Of a stretch of 29,338 nt of DNA, positions 19,791 to 27,540 are shown one piece after another; positions within the stretch are counted from its first letter, which is position 1, and the number at the start of each line of letters is the position of its first letter. The notes under the pieces are model-generated. The model was not told the origin of the DNA. It searched no databases and was given only the letters and a program-made list of their open reading frames with translations. Source of the DNA: a virus; IMG/VR virus record IMGVR_UViG_3300020573_000151, positions 1 through 29,338 of that record. One strand, 5' to 3'. The translations under genes were made by a program, and so were the position numbers.

Positions 19791-21494
19791 GACCGAAAAA
19801 TTCTTTATCTTTTCAAACCTGATAGTTCTCTGGAATCTATCGGTCATTGTATCCTTATGTGAGATAACAAAGATGTTGGTACCTTTGTCACCCATCTCCC
19901 ACATGATTTTGATAAACTCGTCAATGCCTGTGGCGTCCATAGCACGATCAAGGATTTCATCAAACACCAGAATGTTCACGTTCACAGAGTTTTTGAGTTT
20001 TGCTATTTGACGCCATGTTAGCAGAATAGCAAGATCGATTCTTAGTTTCTCTCCTTCGGAGAAGTTTTGATAGGAGAACTCGTCTCGGTATCTTGACTTG
20101 ATAGACTCCTCAAAAGATTCGTTGATGTGAAAGTTGACAAAGAAACCCAGTTTTGCCAAGTATTTGTTGATATGCTTATTGATGATTGGTAGATACTGTT
20201 TAATGATCTTAGTCTTGATTCCACCATCCTTAAGTAGAGTTGTTGCCAAGTCAATATATTGTCTATCATCTAAAAGGGCCTTCTTTTCTTCTTCGAGGGT
20301 GGAAATATCATGTTGGACTGCGGTGAGTTGTCGTTCCGACTCTTGGGTAGTCTTGTCAGATATGGCAAACTCCTCAATCTGTTTAGTGACTTGACTAAGA
20401 TTATTAGCCATATGGTTATAGGAAGTTTTAGCAGATGAAAGATCCATTTTAATCTGATTGATGTTACGGAGAACTTCATCTATCTTCTCGATTTCTGCCA
20501 ATACGCCATCGATTTGGTCAGCAATCTTATTTAGTCCTCTTGATAGTTCACTTGCTTTGGAATCCATCTCCTCAAGTCTATTTTCTTTGAATGAAGCATC
20601 AATGGATTGATGACAAGTCGGACAAGTATCATTCTCGTTTAGAAACTCTACCTCCTTCGTCAGTCTCTCCATGTTACCTTCCATCTTGGCCTTGAGACCA
20701 ATCATTTTAGAATGCTTAGACTTTAGTGGTGTTAGGTCTAGATCATTTTCGGTGGCCTTTTCATAATCGATTTTTAGATTTTCGACCACACATTCTTGCT
20801 TGATGTATTCTTGTTCAAGATCATTCTTCTTTGATTCTAGTTCTCTTAACTTTTCTTCATTATTAGCCTTCAATGAAGCCAAAGTCTGTTCAATATAAGA
20901 CTTGTTCTCTTCCTTGCTTGTTAGAAGCAAACGATTCTTCTCCAAGCCTTCTTTGTTCACCTGTAGTCTATTCTTGATGACAGTGGACATAGCAGAGAAG
21001 ATTTGAATATCCAGTAGGTCCTCAATAACCGAGCGGCGATCATTGGCAGACAACTGCATAAACGGAACGAACGATGCCGAGCCAAGAATAACAACCTGTG
21101 TAAAGGACTTATAGTTCATCCGTAGAATGTTCTTCTCAAGATGCTCCTGATAATCTTTAGCAGCGGCATCTTGATTGACCATCTTATCTTCGCAATAAAT
21201 CTGAAAGACATTCGGCTTGGCGCCACGAATGACCTTATAAAGTTTATTGTTGATGGTAAATTCAATTTCCACAACGCAGTTTTTGTTATTGATGGAGTTT
21301 ACGACATTACCTTTGTTCACCTTACGGAATGGCTTACCGAAAAGAACAAAGCACAGGGCATCAAGCAATGTTGATTTCCCTGCGCCGTTGTGACCCATGA
21401 TAAGGGTGTTCTTATGAGAGTCTAACTCAATCTCGGTAAACACATTTCCAGATGATAGAAAGTTCTTATATCTAATCACATGGAATGTTATCAT
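19773..21494 (-). CDS. 46: recombination endonuclease subunit gp46 (Rad50/SbcC-like ATPase)
   Basis: 573 aa from ATG 21494 (AGGA 8 nt upstream; T4 gp46 560 aa). A longer reading back to 21539 would run into the HNH gene. It starts MITFHVIRYKNFLSSG. Walker A GHNGAGKS is at 34-41, a long coiled coil spans about 180-480 with zinc-hook CPTC at 291-294, and the signature FSEGEKLRIDLAIL and Walker B VNILVFDEILD are near the C-terminus. With gp47 it resects DNA ends for recombination-dependent replication and degrades host DNA. The gp47 gene is separated from it here by ftsH and an HNH gene. Confidence 0.96.
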   Translation of the reverse strand: MITFHVIRYKNFLSSGNVFTEIELDSHKNTLIMGHNGAGKSTLLDALCFVLFGKPFRKVNKGNVVNSINNKNCVVEIEFTINNKLYKVIRGAKPNVFQIYCEDKMVNQDAAAKDYQEHLEKNILRMNYKSFTQVVILGSASFVPFMQLSANDRRSVIEDLLDIQIFSAMSTVIKNRLQVNKEGLEKNRLLLTSKEENKSYIEQTLASLKANNEEKLRELESKKNDLEQEYIKQECVVENLKIDYEKATENDLDLTPLKSKHSKMIGLKAKMEGNMERLTKEVEFLNENDTCPTCHQSIDASFKENRLEEMDSKASELSRGLNKIADQIDGVLAEIEKIDEVLRNINQIKMDLSSAKTSYNHMANNLSQVTKQIEEFAISDKTTQESERQLTAVQHDISTLEEEKKALLDDRQYIDLATTLLKDGGIKTKIIKQYLPIINKHINKYLAKLGFFVNFHINESFEESIKSRYRDEFSYQNFSEGEKLRIDLAILLTWRQIAKLKNSVNVNILVFDEILDRAMDATGIDEFIKIMWEMGDKGTNIFVISHKDTMTDRFQRTIRFEKIKNFSVLTKEP

Positions 21495-21510
21495 ACTAAA
21501 ATTCCTATTC

Positions 21511-21999
21511 TCAATACCACAAATATGTTTTTTCCGCAAACTTTCTTGCTTCTATAGCATCTTCAAGAAAGATAAACTTTCCTAAGTATATTCTTACACC
21601 ATCAACACATATATCTGCTTTCCATCTATTAGATTGTGTATTGAAGGAAACACCAGGATAACCTGAAGTATTATCGTTTCTTATACCTCTATTCTGGCAG
21701 TTTTTCGTATGGGTTGTTATGCGAAGATTAGACCATTTATCATTGCTTCTATTTCTGTCGATGTGATCTACTTCACCATTTGGAAACTCTCCTGTCATAT
21801 ATAAGAAAACCAAATGTGATGAATAGTAACTTTTACCATCTACACAGATTCTACGATACCCTGCGGAACGACCTTGATTTGATATATTTCCTGCTTGCGG
21901 TCTTTTGGTTCCGTTTCTTCGTAACCAGGTCCATTCTCCAGTATCAGAGTCGTAATGAAGCAGTTTCTTGAGATGTTCTTGGGTTAGATAAATAGACAT
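21511..21999 (-). CDS. HNH endonuclease with AP2 DNA-binding domain (homing type)
   Basis: 162 aa from ATG 21999 (AGGAG 9 nt upstream). The N-terminal NUMOD4-like/linker LLHYDSDTGEWTWLRRNG leads into an HNH core: SSHLVFLYMTGEFPNGEVDHIDRNRSNDKWSNLRITT (H, D-H, N). Then SGYPGVSFNTQSNRWKADICVDGVRIYLGKF is an AP2-type DNA-binding fold. This architecture is typical of free-standing phage homing endonucleases. It ends 16 nt before the gp46 start and begins in the gap after ftsH, with a hairpin before its ribosome site. It probably cuts at or near the gp46/ftsH junction of related phages lacking it. Confidence 0.92.
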   Translation of the reverse strand: MSIYLTQEHLKKLLHYDSDTGEWTWLRRNGTKRPQAGNISNQGRSAGYRRICVDGKSYYSSHLVFLYMTGEFPNGEVDHIDRNRSNDKWSNLRITTHTKNCQNRGIRNDNTSGYPGVSFNTQSNRWKADICVDGVRIYLGKFIFLEDAIEARKFAEKTYLWY

Positions 22000-22027
22000 A
22001 GGCTGGCGCTCCTGTTTAGCGTTAGAG

Positions 22028-22056
22028 TAGGCAGGTGCTGGTAACACCGTGGCCTA
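22028..22056 (-). promoter_or_regulatory. hairpin between ftsH and the HNH gene
   Basis: TAGGC-A-GGTG, 7-nt loop, CACC-GTG-GCCTA: two stems (5 and 4 bp) with an internal loop, 16 nt after the ftsH stop and about 15 nt before the HNH ribosome site. No U-tract follows on the minus strand. Leader hairpins before homing-endonuclease genes of T4-like phages are known to limit their translation. Confidence 0.5.
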
Positions 22057-22071
22057 CATCTATTTAGCATT

Positions 22072-23862
22072 TTAGAACTCTCTAGTAGGTTGTTTTCCTT
22101 TTAGTAAGTCCTTGATTTCGTCTCCGGTCAATGTCTCGTATGTTAGCAGACCCTGTGCTAATGTGTCAAGTTCTTTTTTCTTTTCTTCTAGAATACGGCG
22201 AGCAGTATGATATCCATCTTCAACAAAACGCTTGATTTCCTCATCGACCACTCGCTGTGTTTTTTCAGCAATCTTAGGAGTATGGAACATATCCGCATTA
22301 GGTGTTGTGTATGCCATTCTACCTAATGACGGAGAAAAACCATACTCGGTAACCATAGCACGGGCGAGTTGCGTTGCTTGCTGAATATCACCAGAGGCTC
22401 CAGAAGAAACCCTATCCTGACCAAAGATCATTTCTTCTGCTACACGACCACCCATTGCCATTGCTAGTTGGGCAATCATTTCATCATAGTGTAGTGAGAT
22501 GCGGTCACGATCTGGAAGAGACTGAACCATGCCTAGCGCACGACCACGTGGAATGATTGTTGCCTTGTGAATAGGAGTTGAACCTGGCATATTGAGAGAA
22601 ACAAGAGCATGACCAGCCTCATGATAGGCAGTCATCTTCTTTTCTTCGTCAGATAGCAATAGCGTTCTATGCTCGGCGCCCATTAAAATCTTATCACGGG
22701 CATCCTCGAACTCTTGTCCAGTAACAATACGCTTTGACCGACGAGCAGCCAGAAGTGCCGCTTCATTGACAAGATTAGCTAGGTCAGCACCAGAGAAACC
22801 TGGTGTTCCCTTGGCAACTGTCTTTAGATCAACGTCAGGACCGATTGGAACTTTGCGAGTGTGAACTTTCAAAATCTTTTCACGACCAACAAAGTCTGGA
22901 TTAGGTACCTGAACCTGTCTATCAAAACGACCAGGACGAGTTAGTGCCTTGTCTAGAACGTCTACACGATTGGTAGCAGCAATGACGATAACACCAGCAT
23001 TATCATTGAAGCCATCCATCTCAACTAACATGGCGTTTAGTGTCTGGTCTCTTTCATCGTTACCAGAGATGCCGTTTGCTCTTGAACGACCGACGGCATC
23101 GATTTCGTCAATGAAGATAATACAAGGAGCATTCTTCTTGGCTTGCTCAAACATGTCTCGGACACGACTAGCACCAACACCAACGAACATTTCAACGAAG
23201 TCAGAACCAGAAATGCTAAAGAAAGGCACGCCTGCCTCACCAGCGACCGCTCTTGCTAGTAGAGTTTTACCAGTGCCTGGAGGACCAACAAGCAAAACGC
23301 CTCTTGGAATCTTACCACCAAGACGCTCGAACTTTTGCGGATCCTGTAGAAACTCTACAACTTCCTGTAAGTCTTCTTTTGCCTGATCAACACCAGCAAC
23401 ATCTTCGAAGGTCTTGGTACCTGATGTTTCTGTTAGCAACTTGGCCTTAGACTTACCAAAACTCATAGGACCACCCATACCACCACCTTGACGGCGTGAT
23501 AGGAAAATCCATAGACCGAAGAAGAATACAACAGGCAATAGATTTAGAAATAGCGTGGTCCAGAAAGAAGCCTCAGGGCTATCCGACTTGACCGTAATGA
23601 CTACGTTATGTTCTTCTAACTTAGGCATTAGATTAGATAGAGAGGCGACATAGGTAGTAAATGCTCTATTGTCAATCTTGTAATGTCCTGTGATTTCATT
23701 ACTATTGATCGTAACGTCATGGACATTGTTGCGAGTAACTTGACTCATAAAATCTGAATATGTGATTTCGTTCGCAGCGTTGCGGCCTCTTGATTCCATA
23801 GAGAAAGCAAAAAGCACCAGACCAACGATTATGAACGCAATCCATGGAATGTGTTTCTTCAT
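22072..23862 (-). CDS. ftsH: FtsH-like membrane AAA+ zinc metalloprotease
   Basis: 596 aa, nearly full bacterial length (E. coli 644). Membrane helices lie at about 5-22 and 99-121 around a periplasmic domain. Walker A GPPGTGKT (193-200), pore loop MFVGVG (225-230), Walker B IIFIDEID (248-255) and second region of homology RPGRFDR (309-315) are intact. The zinc site HEAGH (414-418) and Asp492 in [11 protein letters not shown] are also present. All catalytic parts are present, so it should be an active protease. The C-terminal coiled-coil end is short. FtsH degrades membrane and regulatory proteins; in a phage it could turn over host envelope proteins, repressors or sigma factors. It starts 11 nt after the gp47 stop with AGGA 9 nt before ATG 23862. 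A host-derived gene is the obvious origin. Confidence 0.97.
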   Translation of the reverse strand: MKKHIPWIAFIIVGLVLFAFSMESRGRNAANEITYSDFMSQVTRNNVHDVTINSNEITGHYKIDNRAFTTYVASLSNLMPKLEEHNVVITVKSDSPEASFWTTLFLNLLPVVFFFGLWIFLSRRQGGGMGGPMSFGKSKAKLLTETSGTKTFEDVAGVDQAKEDLQEVVEFLQDPQKFERLGGKIPRGVLLVGPPGTGKTLLARAVAGEAGVPFFSISGSDFVEMFVGVGASRVRDMFEQAKKNAPCIIFIDEIDAVGRSRANGISGNDERDQTLNAMLVEMDGFNDNAGVIVIAATNRVDVLDKALTRPGRFDRQVQVPNPDFVGREKILKVHTRKVPIGPDVDLKTVAKGTPGFSGADLANLVNEAALLAARRSKRIVTGQEFEDARDKILMGAEHRTLLLSDEEKKMTAYHEAGHALVSLNMPGSTPIHKATIIPRGRALGMVQSLPDRDRISLHYDEMIAQLAMAMGGRVAEEMIFGQDRVSSGASGDIQQATQLARAMVTEYGFSPSLGRMAYTTPNADMFHTPKIAEKTQRVVDEEIKRFVEDGYHTARRILEEKKKELDTLAQGLLTYETLTGDEIKDLLKGKQPTREF

Positions 23863-23873
23863 ATCATAGTTTC

Positions 23874-24950
23874 CTATACTGTTTCAACCTGTAAGGCTTC
23901 GTTATATACATCAATCATAAAGTTTTTCATCTTACCACTATCCAGAGGCAATGTCAACCCATCAATATATTTTCTGAGGATCGTTACTGTATCTTCTGCC
24001 TCATCGATTTCTTCCGCATCTTCACTATCTAGTAAAACGCTAGGATCTTCCACAATCTGAATATCCAGCGGGCCTGCTTTATAGATAGAATCAAAAAGCA
24101 AGTCAAAAGCATATGGATTGCTTTTGTTTACGACAACCAACTTTACATAGGTGTCTTTATACTTGCTAAAGTCTGTGTTCTGAATCTTCTCAATGATTTC
24201 GGGATTAGCCACATCATCATATTTGGCAATGCGGAACATCTTATGTGGATTCTGAATGAACTCTAGTTTCTTGTTCCTACTATCCAGCGTAGAAAATCCT
24301 CTAGGGTCTCCGTAATCGTGCCAAGTATACTCACCAAAGGCCCCAATATAAGTAATATTACCAACAGTGCTACGGTGGTGATAGTGACCTGAGTATACAG
24401 CGTCAAAGTTCTCAAATAGTTTGCGATCCAGTCCATGGTCCGATATAAGTCCTCTATGCATAGTAAAGCCGTTCAACTCAAGGTGACCCATGAGAATAGA
24501 TGCTTTGGGATGTTTGATTGCTTCTAATGCTTCCTCACGGTTAGAGTCCGTGATCCATGGCATTATTTGAATATCAAGGCCGTCAATGTTAATAACCCGA
24601 GGTACAGAATGAGTATGAATATACCTATACTTTCCTGCGACCAGTTCATCTAACGCATTAACCTCGTGCGTATCCTTGTAATAAGAGTCATGATTGCCTT
24701 GTATAATGTGAGTTTCAATTCCTCTCTCCTCTAGTGGCTCAAAGAAATCTTCCCGCAATCTCTTGGCGGACATAAAGTTCACATACTTGCGACGATCATA
24801 GATATCACCAAGATGGATGACATGCTTGATGTTATTAGCATCGATGTAATCAAAGAACCACTTCCAACACTTCTTTTGATAAGCCTGAAAGGCAGGATTA
24901 TCGTTTCTGATACCAGCGTGAGTATCAGTAGGCATCGCAATCTTTACCAT
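23874..24950 (-). CDS. 47: recombination endonuclease subunit gp47 (Mre11/SbcD-like)
   Basis: 358 aa (T4 gp47 339). Metallophosphoesterase motifs are in order: TDTHAG (8-13), HLGDIYDRRK (46-55), IQGNHDS (about 98-104), LMGHLE and SGHYHHR. These hold all metal-binding Asp/His/Asn. The C-terminal acidic stretch LDSEDAEEIDEAED precedes the gp46-binding end. It is the nuclease partner of gp46. It is first in the operon, with the promoter 45-73 nt upstream; the ribosome site is weak (GGAA). Confidence 0.95.
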   Translation of the reverse strand: MVKIAMPTDTHAGIRNDNPAFQAYQKKCWKWFFDYIDANNIKHVIHLGDIYDRRKYVNFMSAKRLREDFFEPLEERGIETHIIQGNHDSYYKDTHEVNALDELVAGKYRYIHTHSVPRVINIDGLDIQIMPWITDSNREEALEAIKHPKASILMGHLELNGFTMHRGLISDHGLDRKLFENFDAVYSGHYHHRSTVGNITYIGAFGEYTWHDYGDPRGFSTLDSRNKKLEFIQNPHKMFRIAKYDDVANPEIIEKIQNTDFSKYKDTYVKLVVVNKSNPYAFDLLFDSIYKAGPLDIQIVEDPSVLLDSEDAEEIDEAEDTVTILRKYIDGLTLPLDSGKMKNFMIDVYNEALQVETV

Positions 24951-24994
24951 CGTCTAAACCATTCCCAAAAGTCTAAAAGTATATTCTTGGATAC

Positions 24995-25023
24995 AGTATA
25001 CACCAGAAAAATGATTTCGTCAA
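24995..25023 (-). promoter_or_regulatory. sigma70-like promoter of the gp47-ftsH-HNH-gp46 operon
   Basis: Minus strand TTGACG (25023-25018), 17-nt spacer, TATACT (25000-24995); it lies just past the stop of the 60-aa gene. Confidence 0.78.
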
Positions 25024-25202
25024 TCCTCTCGGGTAGCCATTTTATACGTTTCAATCTCTGATTCCCTTAGCCATCCCAAAGTTGCCATCCGCTTCATGAT
25101 CTTTTCTTTGTCTTGTGGATTGATAGGAACAGGTTCTACTATCTTATCGCAAAACCATTCTATGTTCTGGTCAATCTCCTTGACGAAATCATCTATATCC
25201 AT
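25020..25202 (-). CDS. small hypothetical protein, 60 aa
   Basis: Acidic N-terminal helix MDIDDFVKEIDQNIEWFCDK, then IVEPVPINPQDKEKIMKRMATLGWL, ending TREDsmall polar tail. Start ATG 25202 overlaps the stop of the upstream gene (TAATG). Its last codons overlap the gp47 promoter -35. No family recognised; position between gp55 and gp47 matches the cluster of small genes there in other T4-like phages. Confidence 0.75.
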   Translation of the reverse strand: MDIDDFVKEIDQNIEWFCDKIVEPVPINPQDKEKIMKRMATLGWLRESEIETYKMATRED

Positions 25203-25408
25203 TACCGCTGCCCCTTCTTATATCGAGGTGGTCGAACGGTACCCATCTCAACATCATATTCCATGATAGCTTTCTCACAGGCACGTTTGATGGATTCTAA
25301 TCTCATACGATAGTTACCACGAACATGCACCCGTTCTTTCTTGTCATTTAGATTCGTTATTAGTGTCTGCACCTGGAACGGCACATCGAACTTCGTCTCT
25401 TCCTTCAT
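25202..25408 (-). CDS. small basic hypothetical protein, 68 aa
   Basis: The start is taken at ATG 25408 because AGGAG lies 6 nt before it; the ATG two codons earlier directly abuts that site. Starts MKEETKFDVPFQVQTLITNL, then KKERVHVRGNYRMRLESIKRAC and an amphipathic helix, ending PPRYKKGQR. It overlaps the acidic 3' end of gp55 by 65 nt in another frame. Basic composition suggests nucleic-acid or RNA-polymerase contact, but no family is recognised. Confidence 0.72.
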   Translation of the reverse strand: MKEETKFDVPFQVQTLITNLNDKKERVHVRGNYRMRLESIKRACEKAIMEYDVEMGTVRPPRYKKGQR

Positions 25409-25961
25409 CTTCATCTCCTACGAACTTCTCTAGTCCTTCTTTAGTCAGTTTTCTCTTTTCCTTCTTGGCAAGTTCTCTTGCCTCAAAGTTTTTGATGAAC
25501 TCGTTTAGATTATCATACATCGTTGTGGAAATCAAGTGGTTGTCATCGCCGTCAACCATCAAATCCGCATCGTTGGTATATAACACGCTTTCTTGGAACT
25601 TCTTATACATTATATATCTATTCTTTTCCTCTTTAGAGATGCGTCTATGGAAAGCATAGTAAATAATTTGTGTGAAGTATGCGAAAGGATTTTGACTGAT
25701 ATCAGGATTGAAGTTGTCGAAGTATAGGAAGCAGTTCTCTAATGCGTCCGACTTCATTTCATCAATAAAGGAATAGTTCATGAACCTTGGCTTGCGTGCT
25801 AGATTCTCGGTAATCAACCATATACATTTGCCGCAGTATTCAGTGACACGTGGCTTTTCGAGCCCTGCCTCCTTAGCATCGGCGCATCTCTTTTTATAAT
25901 CCAGAATGTCTTCCAGAAACTTTTGGTTATCTACATAATGATTTGTTTTCTTTTTTGTCAA
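25344..25961 (-). CDS. 55: late transcription sigma factor (gp55-like)
   Basis: 205 aa (T4 gp55 185). The pattern NHYVDNQKFLEDILDYK, then ITENLARKPRFMNYSF, DEMKSDALENCFLYFDNFNPDI and NPFAYFTQIIYYAFHRRISKEEK matches T4 gp55 (N-K-E-L-L, [26 protein letters not shown]). This is the sigma region 2-like part that recognises late promoters with gp33 and the gp45 clamp. The start is set at TTG 25961: GGAG lies 7 nt before it and it overlaps the previous stop as TTGA. An ATG 27 nt upstream has no ribosome site. The C-terminus is acidic. Confidence 0.92.
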   Translation of the reverse strand: MTKKKTNHYVDNQKFLEDILDYKKRCADAKEAGLEKPRVTEYCGKCIWLITENLARKPRFMNYSFIDEMKSDALENCFLYFDNFNPDISQNPFAYFTQIIYYAFHRRISKEEKNRYIMYKKFQESVLYTNDADLMVDGDDNHLISTTMYDNLNEFIKNFEARELAKKEKRKLTKEGLEKFVGDEDEGRDEVRCAVPGADTNNESK

Positions 25962-26713
25962 TTTTGATCTCCAAATCCGAAAGGACATCCAGACTTTCTT
26001 TTATCATTTCTGTGTAATAGCTTGTTTACTGCTTTCCAACCAGAATAGTAAGATGTCGAATGTCTAAACATATTATCATACTCAAATCTAGAAATCAAGT
26101 GATTTTTTACTTTCAGCCTTTTATCCGATAGAGGAATGATATGAACTAGAGGCTGACCAACAGGAACAGTGTATTCTGCGACCTCATTTGGAATCATTAT
26201 ATTGACATTAGTATATCCATTGAGTCTATAGTCCACGACTCCAGGAACAACTCTAAAGTTATAGTCTTCCATGGACCACATAGCACCATTGAAATGGAAC
26301 TTGATGCCTTGTTTCTCACGGAAGATCCAAGGACTTGTTAGTTTTAGATGATAGAAGTTTCTGAAACCTTCGCCTAACTGAAAACGAGGATGCTCGGAAG
26401 GTTTATCTCCACTGGAATGCATATACTTGAAACCATTATCGACAGATATCTGAAGTCTTAGATCGCACCAGTTTTCGAGAATGGCGCCTCGCTTATATAA
26501 CTCAATAAAGCCATAGCAGCTTTTCATTGTTAGTGATTTGCGAGGAGGTGAGAAGTATTTCCAATCGTATGACAATCGACCTGAATCTAGATTTTTCCAC
26601 CAATCGGGCGCTGCCTTTGCCGCTGAAACAATAGGAGTCAACTCATAGATATGACCCATATAGGTAAAGCAGTCAAGATGTATCACCGGTGTTCGATGAA
26701 AAAAACTAAACAT
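25958..26713 (-). CDS. conserved phage protein of unknown function, 251 aa
   Basis: From ATG 26713 (a GTG nine bases earlier is possible). It opens HLDCFTYMGHIYELTPIVSA, then APDWWKNL and KSCYGFIELYKRGAILENWCDL. The pattern P-x-W-W-K...K-x-C-x-G...G-x-x-x-x-x-W-x-D/C-D recurs in uncharacterised proteins of T4-like marine phages. The middle is beta-rich (VPGVVDYRLNGYTNVNIMIP, VPVGQPLVHIIPL), as in a jelly-roll or cupin-like fold. No catalytic motif is assigned. It lies just upstream of gp55 with a TTGA overlap, and its own upstream gap holds a promoter on the other strand. Confidence 0.65.
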   Translation of the reverse strand: MFSFFHRTPVIHLDCFTYMGHIYELTPIVSAAKAAPDWWKNLDSGRLSYDWKYFSPPRKSLTMKSCYGFIELYKRGAILENWCDLRLQISVDNGFKYMHSSGDKPSEHPRFQLGEGFRNFYHLKLTSPWIFREKQGIKFHFNGAMWSMEDYNFRVVPGVVDYRLNGYTNVNIMIPNEVAEYTVPVGQPLVHIIPLSDKRLKVKNHLISRFEYDNMFRHSTSYYSGWKAVNKLLHRNDKRKSGCPFGFGDQN

Positions 26714-26740
26714 TTTTATCACTTTCTGTCATTTTAGGGG

Positions 26741-26769
26741 TTGACAAGGTTTTGAAACATGGGTATAAT
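26741..26769 (+). promoter_or_regulatory. perfect sigma70 promoter on the plus strand
   Basis: TTGACA (26741-26746), 17-nt spacer, TATAAT (26764-26769) on the strand opposite to every gene here. Transcription would start near 26776 and run into the 3' end of the minus-strand gene at 26849. Confidence 0.88.
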
Positions 26770-26860
26770 ATGCTTTGCATTAACACCACTGCTATAGAAA
26801 TTCAAACAAAATGCAGTAGTCGAGCGAAGCGAGACAGTTGCGAAGCAACTACTTAGCAGT
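26770..26860 (+). ncRNA. candidate small structured or antisense RNA
   Basis: Downstream of the plus-strand promoter, a non-coding gap carries ATGC-ttt-GCAT, two GCGAAGC mini-hairpin cores (26824-26830 and 26840-26846) and the stem AGTTGC-GAA-GCAACT (26836-26850). It also has ACTGCT (26788-26793), which can pair with either GCAGT at 26813 or AGCAGT at 26855. No clear U-tract terminator is seen, so its 3' end is unknown. It would be antisense to the end of the 99-aa gene. The only plus-strand ORF (28 codons from 26770) starts before the expected RNA 5' end. Confidence 0.45.
26836..26850 (-). terminator. hairpin at the end of the 99-aa gene
   Basis: AGTTGC-TTC-GCAACT, a perfect 6-bp stem with a 3-nt loop, starting in the stop codon on the minus strand. 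No immediate U-tract follows (GCATTTTGTTTG comes 20 nt later). It may terminate or block transcription from either strand. Confidence 0.5.
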
Positions 26861-27148
26861 AACACCTGGTTCCGTTAGCATTAGCAATTTGTCTATCTGC
26901 TTTTTAAGCACAGGTCCGCGGTCAGGCCACTTGATGATAGGCTGATCGGAATTCTTAGCAAGGTTCTGTAGAAGTGGAAGATAAATCTTGCGGACCGCTT
27001 CCAGTCTTTTCTTGAGGTCTGCTATTTCATCCGAAACAGGTGCTATCGCTTCCGCTACTATATCATCTTCATTTCCAAATGTAAAGCCGAAATCATCCAC
27101 TAGGTCTGCGTCATCTAGTGTAAGATACTCGTTTGTATTAGCAGGCAT
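26849..27148 (-). CDS. conserved phage protein next to uvsW, 99 aa
   Basis: Acidic start (DDADLVDDFGF), then a coiled-coil-prone helix EIADLKKRLEAVRKIYLPLLQNL and the C-terminal block PIIKWPDRGPVLKKQIDKLLMLT. The K/Y-I-x-W-P-x-R motif followed by a helix recurs in short proteins near recombination genes of T4-like phages, function unknown. ATG 27148 overlaps the stop of the upstream gene (TAATG). Plus-strand transcription from 26741 would collide with its 3' end. Confidence 0.7.
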   Translation of the reverse strand: MPANTNEYLTLDDADLVDDFGFTFGNEDDIVAEAIAPVSDEIADLKKRLEAVRKIYLPLLQNLAKNSDQPIIKWPDRGPVLKKQIDKLLMLTEPGVTAK

Positions 27149-27540
27149 TAGTGAAGTGTCCTCTTAGTTAAAATGTCTTGCAGATTTTCCACAAAAGATT
27201 CCTCTTCTGGTTCAGGAGCAGGTTCTTTCTTTACTGAAACTAAATCTGTTACATTCTCCCAATAGTATTTATTCATCGTCTCAGAGACGTTGCTAACGAG
27301 CAATACGTCCTCGGCATGAATGGTGAACTCTTGATGTTCACATATTCTAGGAAAGACCCATGGTAGAAACGATACCGAAAGATATCCTACATGGGTTGTA
27401 TGTGAGTAATAGACTTTCAGAGGATTGTATAGCATATAAAGAATACCATCTTCATCCTCCATTTCTATCACATCGGCTATAATATCATCACCGTTGGTTA
27501 GTCTAACTAACTTAGCAATAGGGTAATCATCTTCCATCAT
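27148..27540 (-). CDS. possible Sm-like (LSm-type) small protein, 130 aa
   Basis: KLVRLTNGDDIIADVIEMEDEDGILYMLYNPLKVYY reads like an Sm1-type motif: a short helix, then strands with L-x-N-G-D-x-I-x-A-x-V, as in Sm/LSm beta barrels found in T4-like marine phages. Then FTIHAEDVLLVSNVSETMNKYY closes the barrel. The end is Pro/Glu-rich and disordered. RNA binding would be the family expectation; it is inferred only. Two adjacent ATGs (27540, 27537) are possible; the first overlaps the uvsW stop (ATGA). Confidence 0.6.
   Translation of the reverse strand: MMEDDYPIAKLVRLTNGDDIIADVIEMEDEDGILYMLYNPLKVYYSHTTHVGYLSVSFLPWVFPRICEHQEFTIHAEDVLLVSNVSETMNKYYWENVTDLVSVKKEPAPEPEEESFVENLQDILTKRTLH

Noticed and set aside
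21495-21539. Upstream ATG giving gp46 15 extra residues
   Set aside because: It lies inside the HNH gene, while ATG 21494 has a ribosome site and matches the usual N-terminus of the family.
25939-25961. TTGACA on the minus strand at the gp55 start, as a promoter
   Set aside because: The matching -10 position reads TTATGT (poor), and the hexamer is explained by the TTG start plus second codon of gp55.
26770-26856. 28-codon plus-strand ORF right after the plus-strand promoter
   Set aside because: Its ATG is one base after the -10 box, upstream of the expected RNA start, and there is no ribosome site.
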